A stretch of 64,000 nucleotides of DNA. Source: Haloterrigena salifodinae. Lineage in GTDB: Archaea > Halobacteriota > Halobacteria > Halobacteriales > Natrialbaceae. This document shows, piece after piece, positions 1 to 7,917 of this stretch. The stretch's first letter is position 1, and every line of letters begins with the position of its first letter. Position numbers and translations under genes: made by a program. The stretch lies in assembly GCF_003977755.1 (NCBI RefSeq), contig NZ_RQWN01000005.1, forward strand, positions 62,001 to 126,000, read 5' to 3'. The notes under the pieces are model-generated. The model worked only from the letters and a program-made list of their open reading frames with translations. It was not told where the DNA came from and did not search any database.

Positions 1-230
1 GGACGACCGAGCAGGGTGGCGACGACGGCGCCGCCGGTGGCGACGACTTCGCGGATCGAATTCTCGAGGTACTCCAGCGTCGCGGCGTCCTCGACTGGGA
101 CGAACTCGTCGACGCCTTAGTCGACGACATCGAGGCCGACCTCGACGCAGAACTCCAGCGGTTGCAGGACGAAAACCAGATCCGCTACAGCGGCCGCGAC
201 GGCGGCTACGTGGTGACCGACGATGAGTGA
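1..230 (+). CDS. C-terminal part of an unidentified acidic protein (5' end outside window)
   Basis: An open frame enters from the left edge (codons from base 3) and stops with TGA at 228-230. The visible 75 residues hold a short helical, wHTH-like stretch (RILEVLQRRGVLDWDELVDA), an acidic helix rich in leucine and a C-terminal YSGRDGGYVV strand, which together resemble the tail of a winged-helix protein. Its stop overlaps the start of the recombinase by 8 bases (ATGAGTGA), so the two are very probably co-transcribed and translationally coupled. The family cannot be named from this fragment. Confidence 0.7.
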   Translation, partial: TTEQGGDDGAAGGDDFADRILEVLQRRGVLDWDELVDALVDDIEADLDAELQRLQDENQIRYSGRDGGYVVTDDE

Positions 231-1260
231 GGGCCGTCAGGAACCGAACACGGTCGAATACTTCCTGCAGGACATCGAGCACCACGGTCGAAACGAACGG
301 ACCGCAGCGGCCTACGAACGGGTCCTCTCGGACTACGAAGCGTTCCTTACCGAGCGGTTCGAGAAGACGCCGCCGGAGGCGAGCTACCGGGACTGCATGG
401 CCTGGGTTCACGAACTCCGAGCCACGCACTCCGAAAGCACCGTCGCGACGTACGCTTCGTATCTCAACCGGTTCTACAGCTACCTCGAGCGGGTCGGACA
501 CACCGACGAGAACCCGATGACGGTCGTCTTAGAGGAGATGAACGAGTCGATCGAGTCGAACCCGACCCGACGGGACGTAACGCTGCCCGAGATGCGATCG
601 TTCGTCGGAGAGATTCGCCACCCGCTACATCGGGCTATCGTAACGACGCTGCTGAAGACCGGGATCAGGGCTGGAGAGCTCTGTAACCTGGACCTGATCG
701 ACCTCCACCTTGACCACGAGGCCCAGACTTGGCAGCCGCGGGCCCACATCGCCGGCCGCCCGGATTCGCTGTTTATCGCGACCGAACACACCTACGGACG
801 CGAATCCGGCGGCGAACGCCGGACGGCATCGAACAAACGGAAACGCGAGACCGTCGTCCCGATCGACGAAGAATTGAAGGAGGTGTTGATCCGGTGGCTC
901 GCCGTGCGTCCGGATACGCCCTCGAGTGCACCGTCAGCCCCCGCTACGGGGCCGCTGTTCGTCGGCACCGCCGACAGCTGGGGCGAGCGACTCACGCCGG
1001 ATATCGTCCACCACGTGGTCGAAGGCTATGCGAGGGACCGCGGCTGGTACCGCACCGGCGGCGGCGCCGCGGAGAACGTGACGCCCCACTACTTCCGGCA
1101 CTTCTTCACGACCCACCTCCGTGATCGGACGGGCGACCGCGGGATCGTCCAGTACCTCCGGGGCGATGTCGCCAGCGACGTGATCGATACCTACACCCAT
1201 AACTGGGGCGACCGGGTCCGGGAAACCTACCTCGAGCATATCTACTCCGTGACGCCCTGA
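223..1260 (+). CDS. Tyrosine recombinase / integrase (XerC/D-like)
   Basis: This 345-residue protein has the two-domain layout of tyrosine recombinases. An N-terminal SAM-like core-binding domain (about residues 10-110) is followed by a catalytic domain. The catalytic residues are visible: Arg149 in TGIRAGELCNL, the His289-x-x-Arg292 pair in HYFRHFF and the nucleophile Tyr324 in DTYTHNW. A basic loop near residues 200-210 is typical of the beta-hairpin region. No att site, excisionase or virus gene lies beside it, and it overlaps the upstream gene. A resident chromosomal recombinase, possibly a chromosome-dimer (XerA-like) or DNA-maintenance enzyme, is therefore more likely than a provirus integrase. 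The exact role is inferred. Confidence 0.88.
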   Translation: MSEGRQEPNTVEYFLQDIEHHGRNERTAAAYERVLSDYEAFLTERFEKTPPEASYRDCMAWVHELRATHSESTVATYASYLNRFYSYLERVGHTDENPMTVVLEEMNESIESNPTRRDVTLPEMRSFVGEIRHPLHRAIVTTLLKTGIRAGELCNLDLIDLHLDHEAQTWQPRAHIAGRPDSLFIATEHTYGRESGGERRTASNKRKRETVVPIDEELKEVLIRWLAVRPDTPSSAPSAPATGPLFVGTADSWGERLTPDIVHHVVEGYARDRGWYRTGGGAAENVTPHYFRHFFTTHLRDRTGDRGIVQYLRGDVASDVIDTYTHNWGDRVRETYLEHIYSVTP

Positions 1261-1362
1261 AATCGCTCGTCTCGCAGCGGTGACTAGTTATCGTGCCGAT
1301 GACCCGCTGACGGTTGCTACCGGCGAATCTCGTCATACTGCTCGAGATATTGATTGAGATTT

Positions 1363-1376
1363 ACTACTATAGTAGT
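1363..1376. repeat. 14-bp perfect palindrome in AT-rich gap
   Basis: ACTACTATAGTAGT is its own reverse complement. It lies in the otherwise empty gap 1261-1525 between the recombinase and the convergent HisG-like gene, and the surrounding 100 bases are much richer in A+T than the genes. It could be a protein binding site or part of a termination region. Only the symmetry itself is seen. Confidence 0.4.
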
Positions 1377-1525
1377 TGTCTATACTGTCTGGAATCGGTC
1401 TGATGAACTGTATGTAGCTATATCTAATCAGAGCTAATCGAAACCGAACCTTCGACCCCAATATTCGGAAAATCGGACGCTAGAGAGCAATACGCGGCCG
1501 TCCGTCTCGAGAAGCAGCCGTCGAG

Positions 1526-2461
1526 TCAGGTCTCGACCGCAAGTTCCGTCTTCAGGTCGGCTCCGTTCAACAGCGCTCGAACGGCCGCCGCGGTGTCGGT
1601 TACTTCTGGTTTCGTCTCGAGCAGGACGGTCTCACTGGGGAACAGCTGTTCGCCCAGTAGGAGTCCGTGCTCCCGAGCCGTCGACCCCGTCACGGTCAGG
1701 TAGACCCCGAGTCCGGTGTCGGCGATCGCGGCTTCCTCCTCGTGGCCCTCCGCGGGATACTCGAAACCGACATCGTCGAGGGTACGGGTGCCGAGGACGG
1801 CCTGGACGAGTCGCTCGTACCGCGGTTCGATACACAGCGGTCCCTCGTAGGACTCGAGGAACGACCGGTCGAGCGACTCGCCCGACGGGGCGACATCGGG
1901 TGTGGCCATCAGCGTGTGGTAGACGGTATCGCCGAGGCCGGTGACCACGCGGACGTCCGTGTCCGCGGGGTCGATCCGGGCGTTGATATCGGCGATCCGA
2001 TCCAGCGGCTCCGGGCGGAGTTCGACGACCTCCTCGAGAATGAGATCAGCGCTGTCGAACCCGAGCGCGAACTCGTGGGTCCGCAGCGCTCGAAACGGTT
2101 CCTCGCGGCCAATCAACTGGATGGCCGCGTCGTCGGGGACGCCGTCGACGCCCTCGAGCGGGATCGTGACGCTGTCGAAGACGATCCGGCGGGGTTTCCC
2201 GGCGCGGTCGTCGCGCAACAGGGTGTACTCCGGTTCGGTGGGATCGTCGACGGCGCTGTAGTCGGCGAGACGATGGTACACGTGTTCTTCGGCGCCGGGT
2301 TCAGAATCGACCGTTCCCTTCGTGACCGCCTTCTCGTGGCGGAGCGTCGACGTGATGTCGTCCGCGAGCTCCGGGACGTCGAGTCGACGCGCGAGTCGGT
2401 CCAGCACCGACTCGAGGGGTCGTCCTTTCCGTGGCACTGCGATCGGGATCGTCTCGCCCAT
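1526..2461 (-). CDS. HisG-like (ATP phosphoribosyltransferase-related) protein of unknown function
   Basis: The 311-residue product starts with IPIAVPRKGRPLESVLDRLA, which resembles the N-terminal strand and PKGR loop of HisG. Residues of about 195-215 (VRVVTGLGDTVYHTLMATPD) could match a second strand-loop of that fold. A block at about residues 40-90 does not match HisG, and no clear PRPP-binding signature is seen, so activity in histidine biosynthesis is doubtful. A haloarchaeal paralogue with another role is more likely. It lies 63 bases after the acidic coiled-coil gene on the same strand and probably shares its transcript. The gene is well supported; the fold assignment is tentative. 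Confidence 0.55.
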   Translation of the reverse strand: MGETIPIAVPRKGRPLESVLDRLARRLDVPELADDITSTLRHEKAVTKGTVDSEPGAEEHVYHRLADYSAVDDPTEPEYTLLRDDRAGKPRRIVFDSVTIPLEGVDGVPDDAAIQLIGREEPFRALRTHEFALGFDSADLILEEVVELRPEPLDRIADINARIDPADTDVRVVTGLGDTVYHTLMATPDVAPSGESLDRSFLESYEGPLCIEPRYERLVQAVLGTRTLDDVGFEYPAEGHEEEAAIADTGLGVYLTVTGSTAREHGLLLGEQLFPSETVLLETKPEVTDTAAAVRALLNGADLKTELAVET

Positions 2462-2524
2462 CGCTCCGTTCTCGACCGTCGACGGATAAACGAGTTGCGT
2501 TTCCAGCAGAACGTCGAACCCGGG

Positions 2525-4462
2525 TTACTCGGAGAACATCGAGCCGAGCTGGTCGCGCCAGTCCTGAATGTCCGTGACCTCGGCGCGGACGTCCTCGATG
2601 TCGTCTTCGAGGTCGTCGACCTCGCCCTCGAGATCGCCGACGTTGTCGGCGACCTCATCGAGATCGTCCGAAACGTCCTCGACGTCCGCTTCGACTGTTC
2701 CGACGTCTCTCTCGAGTTCGGTCACGTCGGTCGAGAGCTCGTCGACGTCTCCGTCGACGGCCGCAACGTCGTCCTCGAGGTCACCAACCTCGCTCTCGAC
2801 AGTCGTAACGTCCTCGGAGACCGCGTCGAGATCGGTCTCGACGTCGTCGAGCCGTCCCTCGTTGTCCTCGACCCGAGTATCCATCGCGTCGAACTCGTCT
2901 TCGAGCGCCGCGAGATCCGACTGAAGCTCCTCGATGAGTTCCTCGCCGGTACCGTTCTCCTCGAGGAACGATTCCAGGGCGTCGGCATAGGCGAGAACCT
3001 CCTCGACGCGCGACTGGAGATGGTCGACCTTCGCGATCTCCGGGCCCGACGGCTCGAGGTCGAGCGCGGAGCGAAGGGCCGCCAGATCGTCGTCCTCGAG
3101 TTCGTCCTCGCGAATCTCGGTTGCGAGGCGGGCGCCGATCGATCCCTCGACGGGTGCGACGGACTCGGGTTCCGCGTCGTCGGCGTCCGCTGTCGACGTC
3201 GGTGCGGGGGCCGGCTCGGCGTCGGATTCGCTCGCTTCCGCCTCGTCGTCCTTGAACGAGGTCGCCGCGTCGTCGGTTTCGTTCGACCCCACCTCGAGTG
3301 CGTCCTCGTCGTCGACCTCGTCAGTAGTCTGGGCGTCCGTTTCGTCGCCCTCGTCGTCGACCTCGTCAGTAGTCTGGGCGTCCGTTTCGTCGCCCTCGTC
3401 GTCGGTCACGTTCGGCTCGGAAGCGTCGGCGTCCGTGTCGGCCACGGCAGACTCGGGAGCGCCGTCATCCGTCTCGGCGGTGTCCTCGTCGGCCCCGTCG
3501 GCTCCGAGGTCGATCTCCGGCGCGTCGGCATCGTCGTCCGCCTCATCGGTGCCGGCCGCGGCGGCCTCGAGATCGAGTTCGATCTCAGGTTCGTCGGCGT
3601 CGCCGTCGTCTTCGTCCGCTGCAGGCCCCTCGTCGCTCTTGTCAGTCTCGTCGGTACCGAGGTCGATTTCGACGCCCTCGTCCTCGTCGGCCTCGTCGTC
3701 GGTATCCACAGCCGTCTCTTCGGTACCGGGAATCTCCTCTTCCCCGAAGCCGAGGTCGATATCCGGCGCGTCCTCGGCGTCGTCCTCATCGACGACCGAG
3801 TCGTCGGGTTCGGGATCAACGTCGTCGAGGTTCAGATCGAGGCCGGACGACTCGTCGACGGAGTCGTCTTCGGGGGTCTCGTCCTCGACGTCGTCAGCAC
3901 CGTCTTCCTCGGCCTCGGCGGCATCGGCCTCGGTATCGTCGGTCTCAGCGTCCGCGGCGTCGTCCGCCTCGAGGCCGGGTACCGCCTCCGAGTCGCCGGC
4001 GATCATGTCCTTGACGGGTTGATTCCGGTCTTCGGAGACGATGTTGCCGATGACGTCGTCGTCGACTTCCTCGGCCTCGGAGTCACTCTCGGCGTCGGAG
4101 CTGACCTCGACGAGTTCCGGCTTCGTCAGGAACTCGGCGGCCTCGCTCTCGTCTTCGATTCGGATGCCGTAGACCGTTACGAGCTGTTCGTTCGCGTCGA
4201 GGCTGCCGGTGAACTCGACGTGGTTGTCCTGGAACGCGGTCCAGTCGTCGCTGTGATACTCGGGGTGAAACCCGACCTTGTCCATCGGGAACGATTCCGG
4301 GATCTCCTCGGAGAGACGAAACTCGACCTGATCCTCGCGCTCCGATTCGATCTCGAACCGGATGGCAGGGACGGGAAACTCGTCCGCCGCAAACGTCTTC
4401 CGAACGGACAACCCGTCGGCGCTGACTTCGACTTCGTCGTCCGTGTCGGCGGTGCTACTCAT
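2525..4462 (-). CDS. Highly acidic protein with C-terminal coiled coil, unknown function
   Basis: The 645 residues fall into three parts. Residues 1 to about 120 are a globular beta-rich domain. About 120-420 is a low-complexity Asp/Glu/Ala/Thr linker containing two exact 15-residue repeats (GDETDAQTTDEVDDE). About 450-640 is a long heptad-like coiled coil with many LEDDV/VETDL turns, of the sort seen in SMC-like or scaffold proteins. There is no signal peptide or membrane segment, so it is probably cytoplasmic. A TATA-like element 27 bases upstream supports this start. The antisense strand carries a long mirror frame that is only the reflection of this acidic codon pattern. I do not recognise the family. 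Confidence 0.85.
   Translation of the reverse strand: MSSTADTDDEVEVSADGLSVRKTFAADEFPVPAIRFEIESEREDQVEFRLSEEIPESFPMDKVGFHPEYHSDDWTAFQDNHVEFTGSLDANEQLVTVYGIRIEDESEAAEFLTKPELVEVSSDAESDSEAEEVDDDVIGNIVSEDRNQPVKDMIAGDSEAVPGLEADDAADAETDDTEADAAEAEEDGADDVEDETPEDDSVDESSGLDLNLDDVDPEPDDSVVDEDDAEDAPDIDLGFGEEEIPGTEETAVDTDDEADEDEGVEIDLGTDETDKSDEGPAADEDDGDADEPEIELDLEAAAAGTDEADDDADAPEIDLGADGADEDTAETDDGAPESAVADTDADASEPNVTDDEGDETDAQTTDEVDDEGDETDAQTTDEVDDEDALEVGSNETDDAATSFKDDEAEASESDAEPAPAPTSTADADDAEPESVAPVEGSIGARLATEIREDELEDDDLAALRSALDLEPSGPEIAKVDHLQSRVEEVLAYADALESFLEENGTGEELIEELQSDLAALEDEFDAMDTRVEDNEGRLDDVETDLDAVSEDVTTVESEVGDLEDDVAAVDGDVDELSTDVTELERDVGTVEADVEDVSDDLDEVADNVGDLEGEVDDLEDDIEDVRAEVTDIQDWRDQLGSMFSE
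3304..3393. repeat. 45-bp perfect tandem repeat, two copies, in the acidic gene
   Basis: Bases 3304-3348 and 3349-3393 are identical, and a partial third copy begins at 3394. Each unit encodes 15 residues of the acidic linker, so copy number can change without a frameshift. The exact identity at third codon positions points to a recent duplication. Confidence 0.85.
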
Positions 4463-4485
4463 GAGGCCAACGTTACCACAGCATT

Positions 4486-4493
4486 ACTATAAA
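4486..4493 (-). promoter_or_regulatory. TATA-like box of the acidic coiled-coil gene
   Basis: On the minus strand the sequence reads TTTATAGT, centred about 27 bases before the ATG at 4462. This spacing is what a leaderless haloarchaeal transcript would show. Confidence 0.55.
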
Positions 4494-4547
4494 TGATACG
4501 GACAATATCAGATCTGGTTCACGAATTCAGCGCCCGGCGACGACGAT

Positions 4548-5378
4548 CTAGAGATCGAGCCGATCGCCGATTTCGACGATCTCCAGTTCTCGCGGGTAGT
4601 CGAAGCTCTTGGCGTGGTGGTGGAGGACTTTCGGGTCGGAGGTGAGTCGCTTCCACATGTCCCAGTGACTCGGCAGCAGTCGATCGAGTTCGAGCGCCTC
4701 GGCGGCCTCGACGATCTGGTTCTCGTCGTTGTACCAGCGCGTCCGCTTGGGCTCGCCGGTCTCCTTGTCGGGGATCATTCCGACGGTGCCGAACGCGAGG
4801 ATCCCGAGGTCGATGTCATACTCCTCGCCGAGTCGCTCGAACTCGTCGCTCGGCTTCGTATCACCGCCGTGGAAGATCGTTCCGGCCTCGTGTTCGAAGA
4901 CGTAGCTGACCGGCTGGGTCGAGTCGGGGTCGTGGGCCGCCTCGACGTGGACCGTGAACTCGCCGATCTCGATCGTGTCGCCCTCGCTCACGTCAACGAA
5001 CTGGTCGTCGTCGAGTTCCCACTCGTCGGTCCAGTTCTCCTCGCGAGTCACCGCGAGGCTGTCGTCGGGCGCGTATAACGGCGAGCCAGTCGACTCGAGG
5101 ATCGGCGCCTGGCTCTCGCCGTGAACGTGGTCGGAGTGTTCGTGGGTCGCGAGCACGGCGTCGGCCTCGGTGACGTCTTCGGGGTCGAACGGGACGGGGA
5201 TCATCCGGATCGTCCGCGGCGGCGTGCCCAGCCCGAGGTACGGATCGATGTAGATCGTCGTCCCCTCGCGTCCCTTGAGGACGAAGCCGTTGCAGCCGAG
5301 ATACCAGATCCCGACGCTATCGGGCGAGGCGTCTTCGATGTCGCGGACGAGCCAGTCTCCCCAATCGCTTTGGACCAT
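4548..5378 (-). CDS. MBL-fold metal-dependent hydrolase (UlaG-like)
   Basis: The 276-residue protein carries the metallo-beta-lactamase signature HEHSDH at residues 79-84 (His79, His81, Asp83, His84). Further metal-site candidates lie in AAHDPDSTQPV, FHGGDTKPSDEF and LPSHWDMW. The closest known pattern is the L-ascorbate-6-phosphate lactonase (UlaG)/YtnP-like branch of MBL proteins. The substrate cannot be told from sequence. It has no signal peptide and is probably cytoplasmic. It is transcribed alone; the next gene downstream on this strand starts 86 bases away. Confidence 0.85.
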   Translation of the reverse strand: MVQSDWGDWLVRDIEDASPDSVGIWYLGCNGFVLKGREGTTIYIDPYLGLGTPPRTIRMIPVPFDPEDVTEADAVLATHEHSDHVHGESQAPILESTGSPLYAPDDSLAVTREENWTDEWELDDDQFVDVSEGDTIEIGEFTVHVEAAHDPDSTQPVSYVFEHEAGTIFHGGDTKPSDEFERLGEEYDIDLGILAFGTVGMIPDKETGEPKRTRWYNDENQIVEAAEALELDRLLPSHWDMWKRLTSDPKVLHHHAKSFDYPRELEIVEIGDRLDL

Positions 5379-5576
5379 GTGCCAGGGTGGGAGGACCGAC
5401 TGGGTAAGTGTTATTGTCTCGATGGACGCGAGCCGACGCGAGTCTAACGGGGAGCGGAAGCCGGAAACGAAGAGTAATCGGTGGTGTCGCGATCGAGACG
5501 TGACGGTTGATGCGGGCTATTAGGCTGGCGTGAGACGTTCGACCGACTCGAGGATGCCGTCGATGGAGCAGATTCG

Positions 5577-6791
5577 CTACAGCGGAATCTCGAACGCGTC
5601 GGCCGCGTCGGTCACGTCCCGGCCGTCGAGTCGCGAGCCCAGCAGCTGTCGCATGAGCACGACGAGCCCGTTCCCCGGCCCCTCGCCGAGGATCGCCGTC
5701 TCGTCGTACTCGTCGCCGCCGGCCGGCGTTCCGAAGGTTCCGAGCATCACCGCCTCGCGATCGGCGAACACGAGCCGACCGACCGATTCGCCGTTCGCCG
5801 GCAGGTCGAGCCAGTCGAGCTGGGGTTCCCAGAGGGTCGCCTCCGGCGCCCGTTCGCGAACGAGTTCGCGCACGCGCGGGTCTTGCGAGCCGACGTAGAC
5901 GTCGACGCCCCGGTCGATCGCGTCCTCGACCCGACGGATGCAGCCCTCTTCGAGCAGCCCCGTCGTCGTGAACATCATGAACAGTTCGTCGTCGGCCCGC
6001 TCGCACAGCGACTGGCCGGTCGCGATGATCCGATCGCGACCTTCGAGCGTGCGAACGCCCTCGTCGGTCGCCGATCGGTCGTCATCGGCGTCGCGGTCGT
6101 CCGCAGTCTCGCCGGCGCCGTCGTCTCGGGCCTCGAGCCACTCGATGCGGAGGTCCGGGTGGCCCTCGTAGGAGACGGTCTCGCTCTCGCCGTCGTAGCC
6201 GATCAGCCCGGCGTCGTTCAGCAGCGGGAGGTGGACGTGGCGCAGCGAGAGTCGAACCTTGTCGACGCGCTCCTGGGACACCTCGCGCTCGGCCGTCCCG
6301 CCCTCGCGGGCCGCGACGTCCCGAGCGAGCGTCTCGGCCGTGATCGGGTGGTACTGGTTGGCCAGCACGGTAAGGATCGTCCGTCGTCGCGCATCGGCGA
6401 GCGCGGCGAACAGCCCGTCGAGGTCGGTCTCGTAATCGGTCCTTTCGCGCCCGAGGAGGGCCACGAGTTCAGCGTCGTCGAACAGCGGGTGGTCGGCCGC
6501 GACGAGTCGGTCGTCGCCCGTCTCGACGAGGACGCCGGCCTCGAGTAGGGCGGGCAGGACGCGGTGGGTACAGTCGAGGCGCGCGCGTCGGTGGTCGTCC
6601 TCGGAGACTTCCGCGAGCGGTTTATCGTCGGTTACCGCCGCAAGCTCGTAGGCAAGATCCGTTTTCGCGATTCCGTCCGGCGATCGCTCGCGGACGATCC
6701 GAAGGGCTTCGCGACGGGTTCCGTCCGCAAGCGCGTCGAAAACCTCGTCTTGAGATATCGATCGGCTGCTGACACCAGGATTACTCATCAA
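5577..6791 (-). CDS. Haloarchaeal HTH transcriptional regulator with duplicated DUF7344-type winged helix and TrmB-like C-terminus
   Basis: Residues 12-95 (EVFDALADGTRREALRIV...) and about 125-220 (GLFAALADARRRTILTVL...) are two copies of the winged-helix domain common in haloarchaeal regulators. An acidic linker near 230-250 leads to a C-terminal domain (about 260-404). That domain resembles the sensor part of TrmB/OrrF-type proteins (DRGVDVYVGSQDPRVRELV, GRLVFADREAVMLGTFG). It is expected to bind DNA as a dimer and sense a small ligand, but neither site nor ligand is known. The start could be at either of two adjacent Met codons. Its upstream region faces the superoxide dismutase gene. Confidence 0.82.
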   Translation of the reverse strand: MMSNPGVSSRSISQDEVFDALADGTRREALRIVRERSPDGIAKTDLAYELAAVTDDKPLAEVSEDDHRRARLDCTHRVLPALLEAGVLVETGDDRLVAADHPLFDDAELVALLGRERTDYETDLDGLFAALADARRRTILTVLANQYHPITAETLARDVAAREGGTAEREVSQERVDKVRLSLRHVHLPLLNDAGLIGYDGESETVSYEGHPDLRIEWLEARDDGAGETADDRDADDDRSATDEGVRTLEGRDRIIATGQSLCERADDELFMMFTTTGLLEEGCIRRVEDAIDRGVDVYVGSQDPRVRELVRERAPEATLWEPQLDWLDLPANGESVGRLVFADREAVMLGTFGTPAGGDEYDETAILGEGPGNGLVVLMRQLLGSRLDGRDVTDAADAFEIPL

Positions 6792-7094
6792 CTACTGGTC
6801 TGTGTTAGTGGGGCTAAAGAACTGCTCCAAACCACTTTGGAATCAGTGCGAGATTACCCATATTTTACTGAATATCTCCGCTAGAAGTCTAAATTCCCGT
6901 TAATAGTAGTACGGTATTTCGATATCGGCTCCATAATAGGATGTTTGTTACTGTATGTCCCCCCTTGCGGGACTATCGTGAACGGACTGTTTCATCGGTA
7001 ATTACCCAATCTCGCCTGCGACCGACTGCCACGTGAGACGCCGTCGAGTGCCGGGATAACGTTGACGACGCTTTCTCGCGGGAACATATATTGC
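6792..7094. other. Divergent intergenic region between the HTH regulator and the SOD gene
   Basis: These 303 bases separate two divergent genes. The part next to the regulator is AT-rich (around 6855-6920, with TTTTACTGAATAT and TTAATAGTAGTAC) and probably holds the promoters. I see no convincing gene and no strong inverted repeat. Confidence 0.6.
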
Positions 7095-7874
7095 ATGTCA
7101 AACGGCCAATTGGATGCCGGATTCCGACGACGAAACGTCTTAGAAACGATCGGCGGCACGGCCGCTATCGCGTTGCTCGGTACGGGTGCGACGACGGTAT
7201 CGGCGGCCGCGGACGACGATGAGGCAGCCGTAACCGGGGGTTATCCGCGATATCGACTGCCCGACCTCCCGTACGCGTACGACGCGCTCGAGCCGCACAT
7301 CGACGAGCGGATTATGGAACTCCACCACAGTGAACACCACCAGTCGTACGTCGACAGCACGAACGCAGCACTCGAGGCGTTCGAATCGATGCGATCGTCC
7401 GGCGAGTTCGACGGTATCCGGGCCGCGAAGCGCGACTTCTCGTTCAACCTCTCCGGCCACGTCAACCACACCGTCTTCTGGGAAAGCATGAGCCCCGACG
7501 GCGGCGGCGATCCCGAGGGCGACCTTGCGGCGGCGCTCGAGTCGCAGTTCGGCTCGTTCGAGGCGTTCCAGGCGGAGTTCGCCGCGACCGCGAACGCGGT
7601 CGAGGGCGACGGCTGGGCGATGCTCTTCTACGAACCGCTGGCCGGCGCGCTCGTCGTCGGACAGGTCGAGGACCAGAACGAACTCGCCCACCAGCGCGCG
7701 GTGCCGATCCTCGCGCTCGACGTTTGGGAGCACGCCTATTACCTCCAGTACGAGAACGATCGCGAGGCCTACGTCGAGGCGTGGTGGAACGTCGTCGACT
7801 GGGGCGGCGTCGGGAAGCGATACGAACTGCTCACGGAGACGGCCGGGGCCGAACTCGAGGCTGATGGGGTGTGA
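7095..7874 (+). CDS. Tat-exported Fe/Mn superoxide dismutase
   Basis: From this ATG the product is 259 residues. The first 40 form a twin-arginine signal (RRRNVLETIGG followed by an Ala/Leu/Thr hydrophobic stretch ending VSAAAD). A full iron/manganese superoxide dismutase follows. By alignment with E. coli SodA the metal ligands are His77, His125, Asp209 and His213, within ELHHSEHH, HVNHTVFW and DVWEH. It should turn superoxide into peroxide and oxygen outside the membrane, whereas most haloarchaeal SODs lack a leader. An in-frame start 33 bases upstream would spoil the signal peptide, so 7095 is preferred. It is probably transcribed alone, with the convergent dph2 44 bases away. Confidence 0.92.
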   Translation: MSNGQLDAGFRRRNVLETIGGTAAIALLGTGATTVSAAADDDEAAVTGGYPRYRLPDLPYAYDALEPHIDERIMELHHSEHHQSYVDSTNAALEAFESMRSSGEFDGIRAAKRDFSFNLSGHVNHTVFWESMSPDGGGDPEGDLAAALESQFGSFEAFQAEFAATANAVEGDGWAMLFYEPLAGALVVGQVEDQNELAHQRAVPILALDVWEHAYYLQYENDREAYVEAWWNVVDWGGVGKRYELLTETAGAELEADGV

Positions 7875-7917
7875 TCTAGCTGAAGAGCGGAGAATCGAAA
7901 AACGGGACTAAGACCGC

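Noticed and set aside
223-1260. Recombinase as evidence of an integrated provirus
   Set aside because: No viral structural or replication genes, no direct att repeats and no tRNA target are nearby. The gene overlaps an upstream chromosomal gene.
3252-4022. Serine-rich plus-strand frame inside the acidic gene
   Set aside because: Almost pure Ser/Ala/Thr composition is the reverse reading of an Asp/Glu-rich linker in a shifted frame, and it has no promoter.
1667-4492. Very long plus-strand open frame opposite the HisG-like and acidic genes
   Set aside because: It is the mirror of the acidic codon pattern (GAC/GAG read backwards as valine, leucine and arginine). It crosses two real genes with good starts, promoter and protein features.
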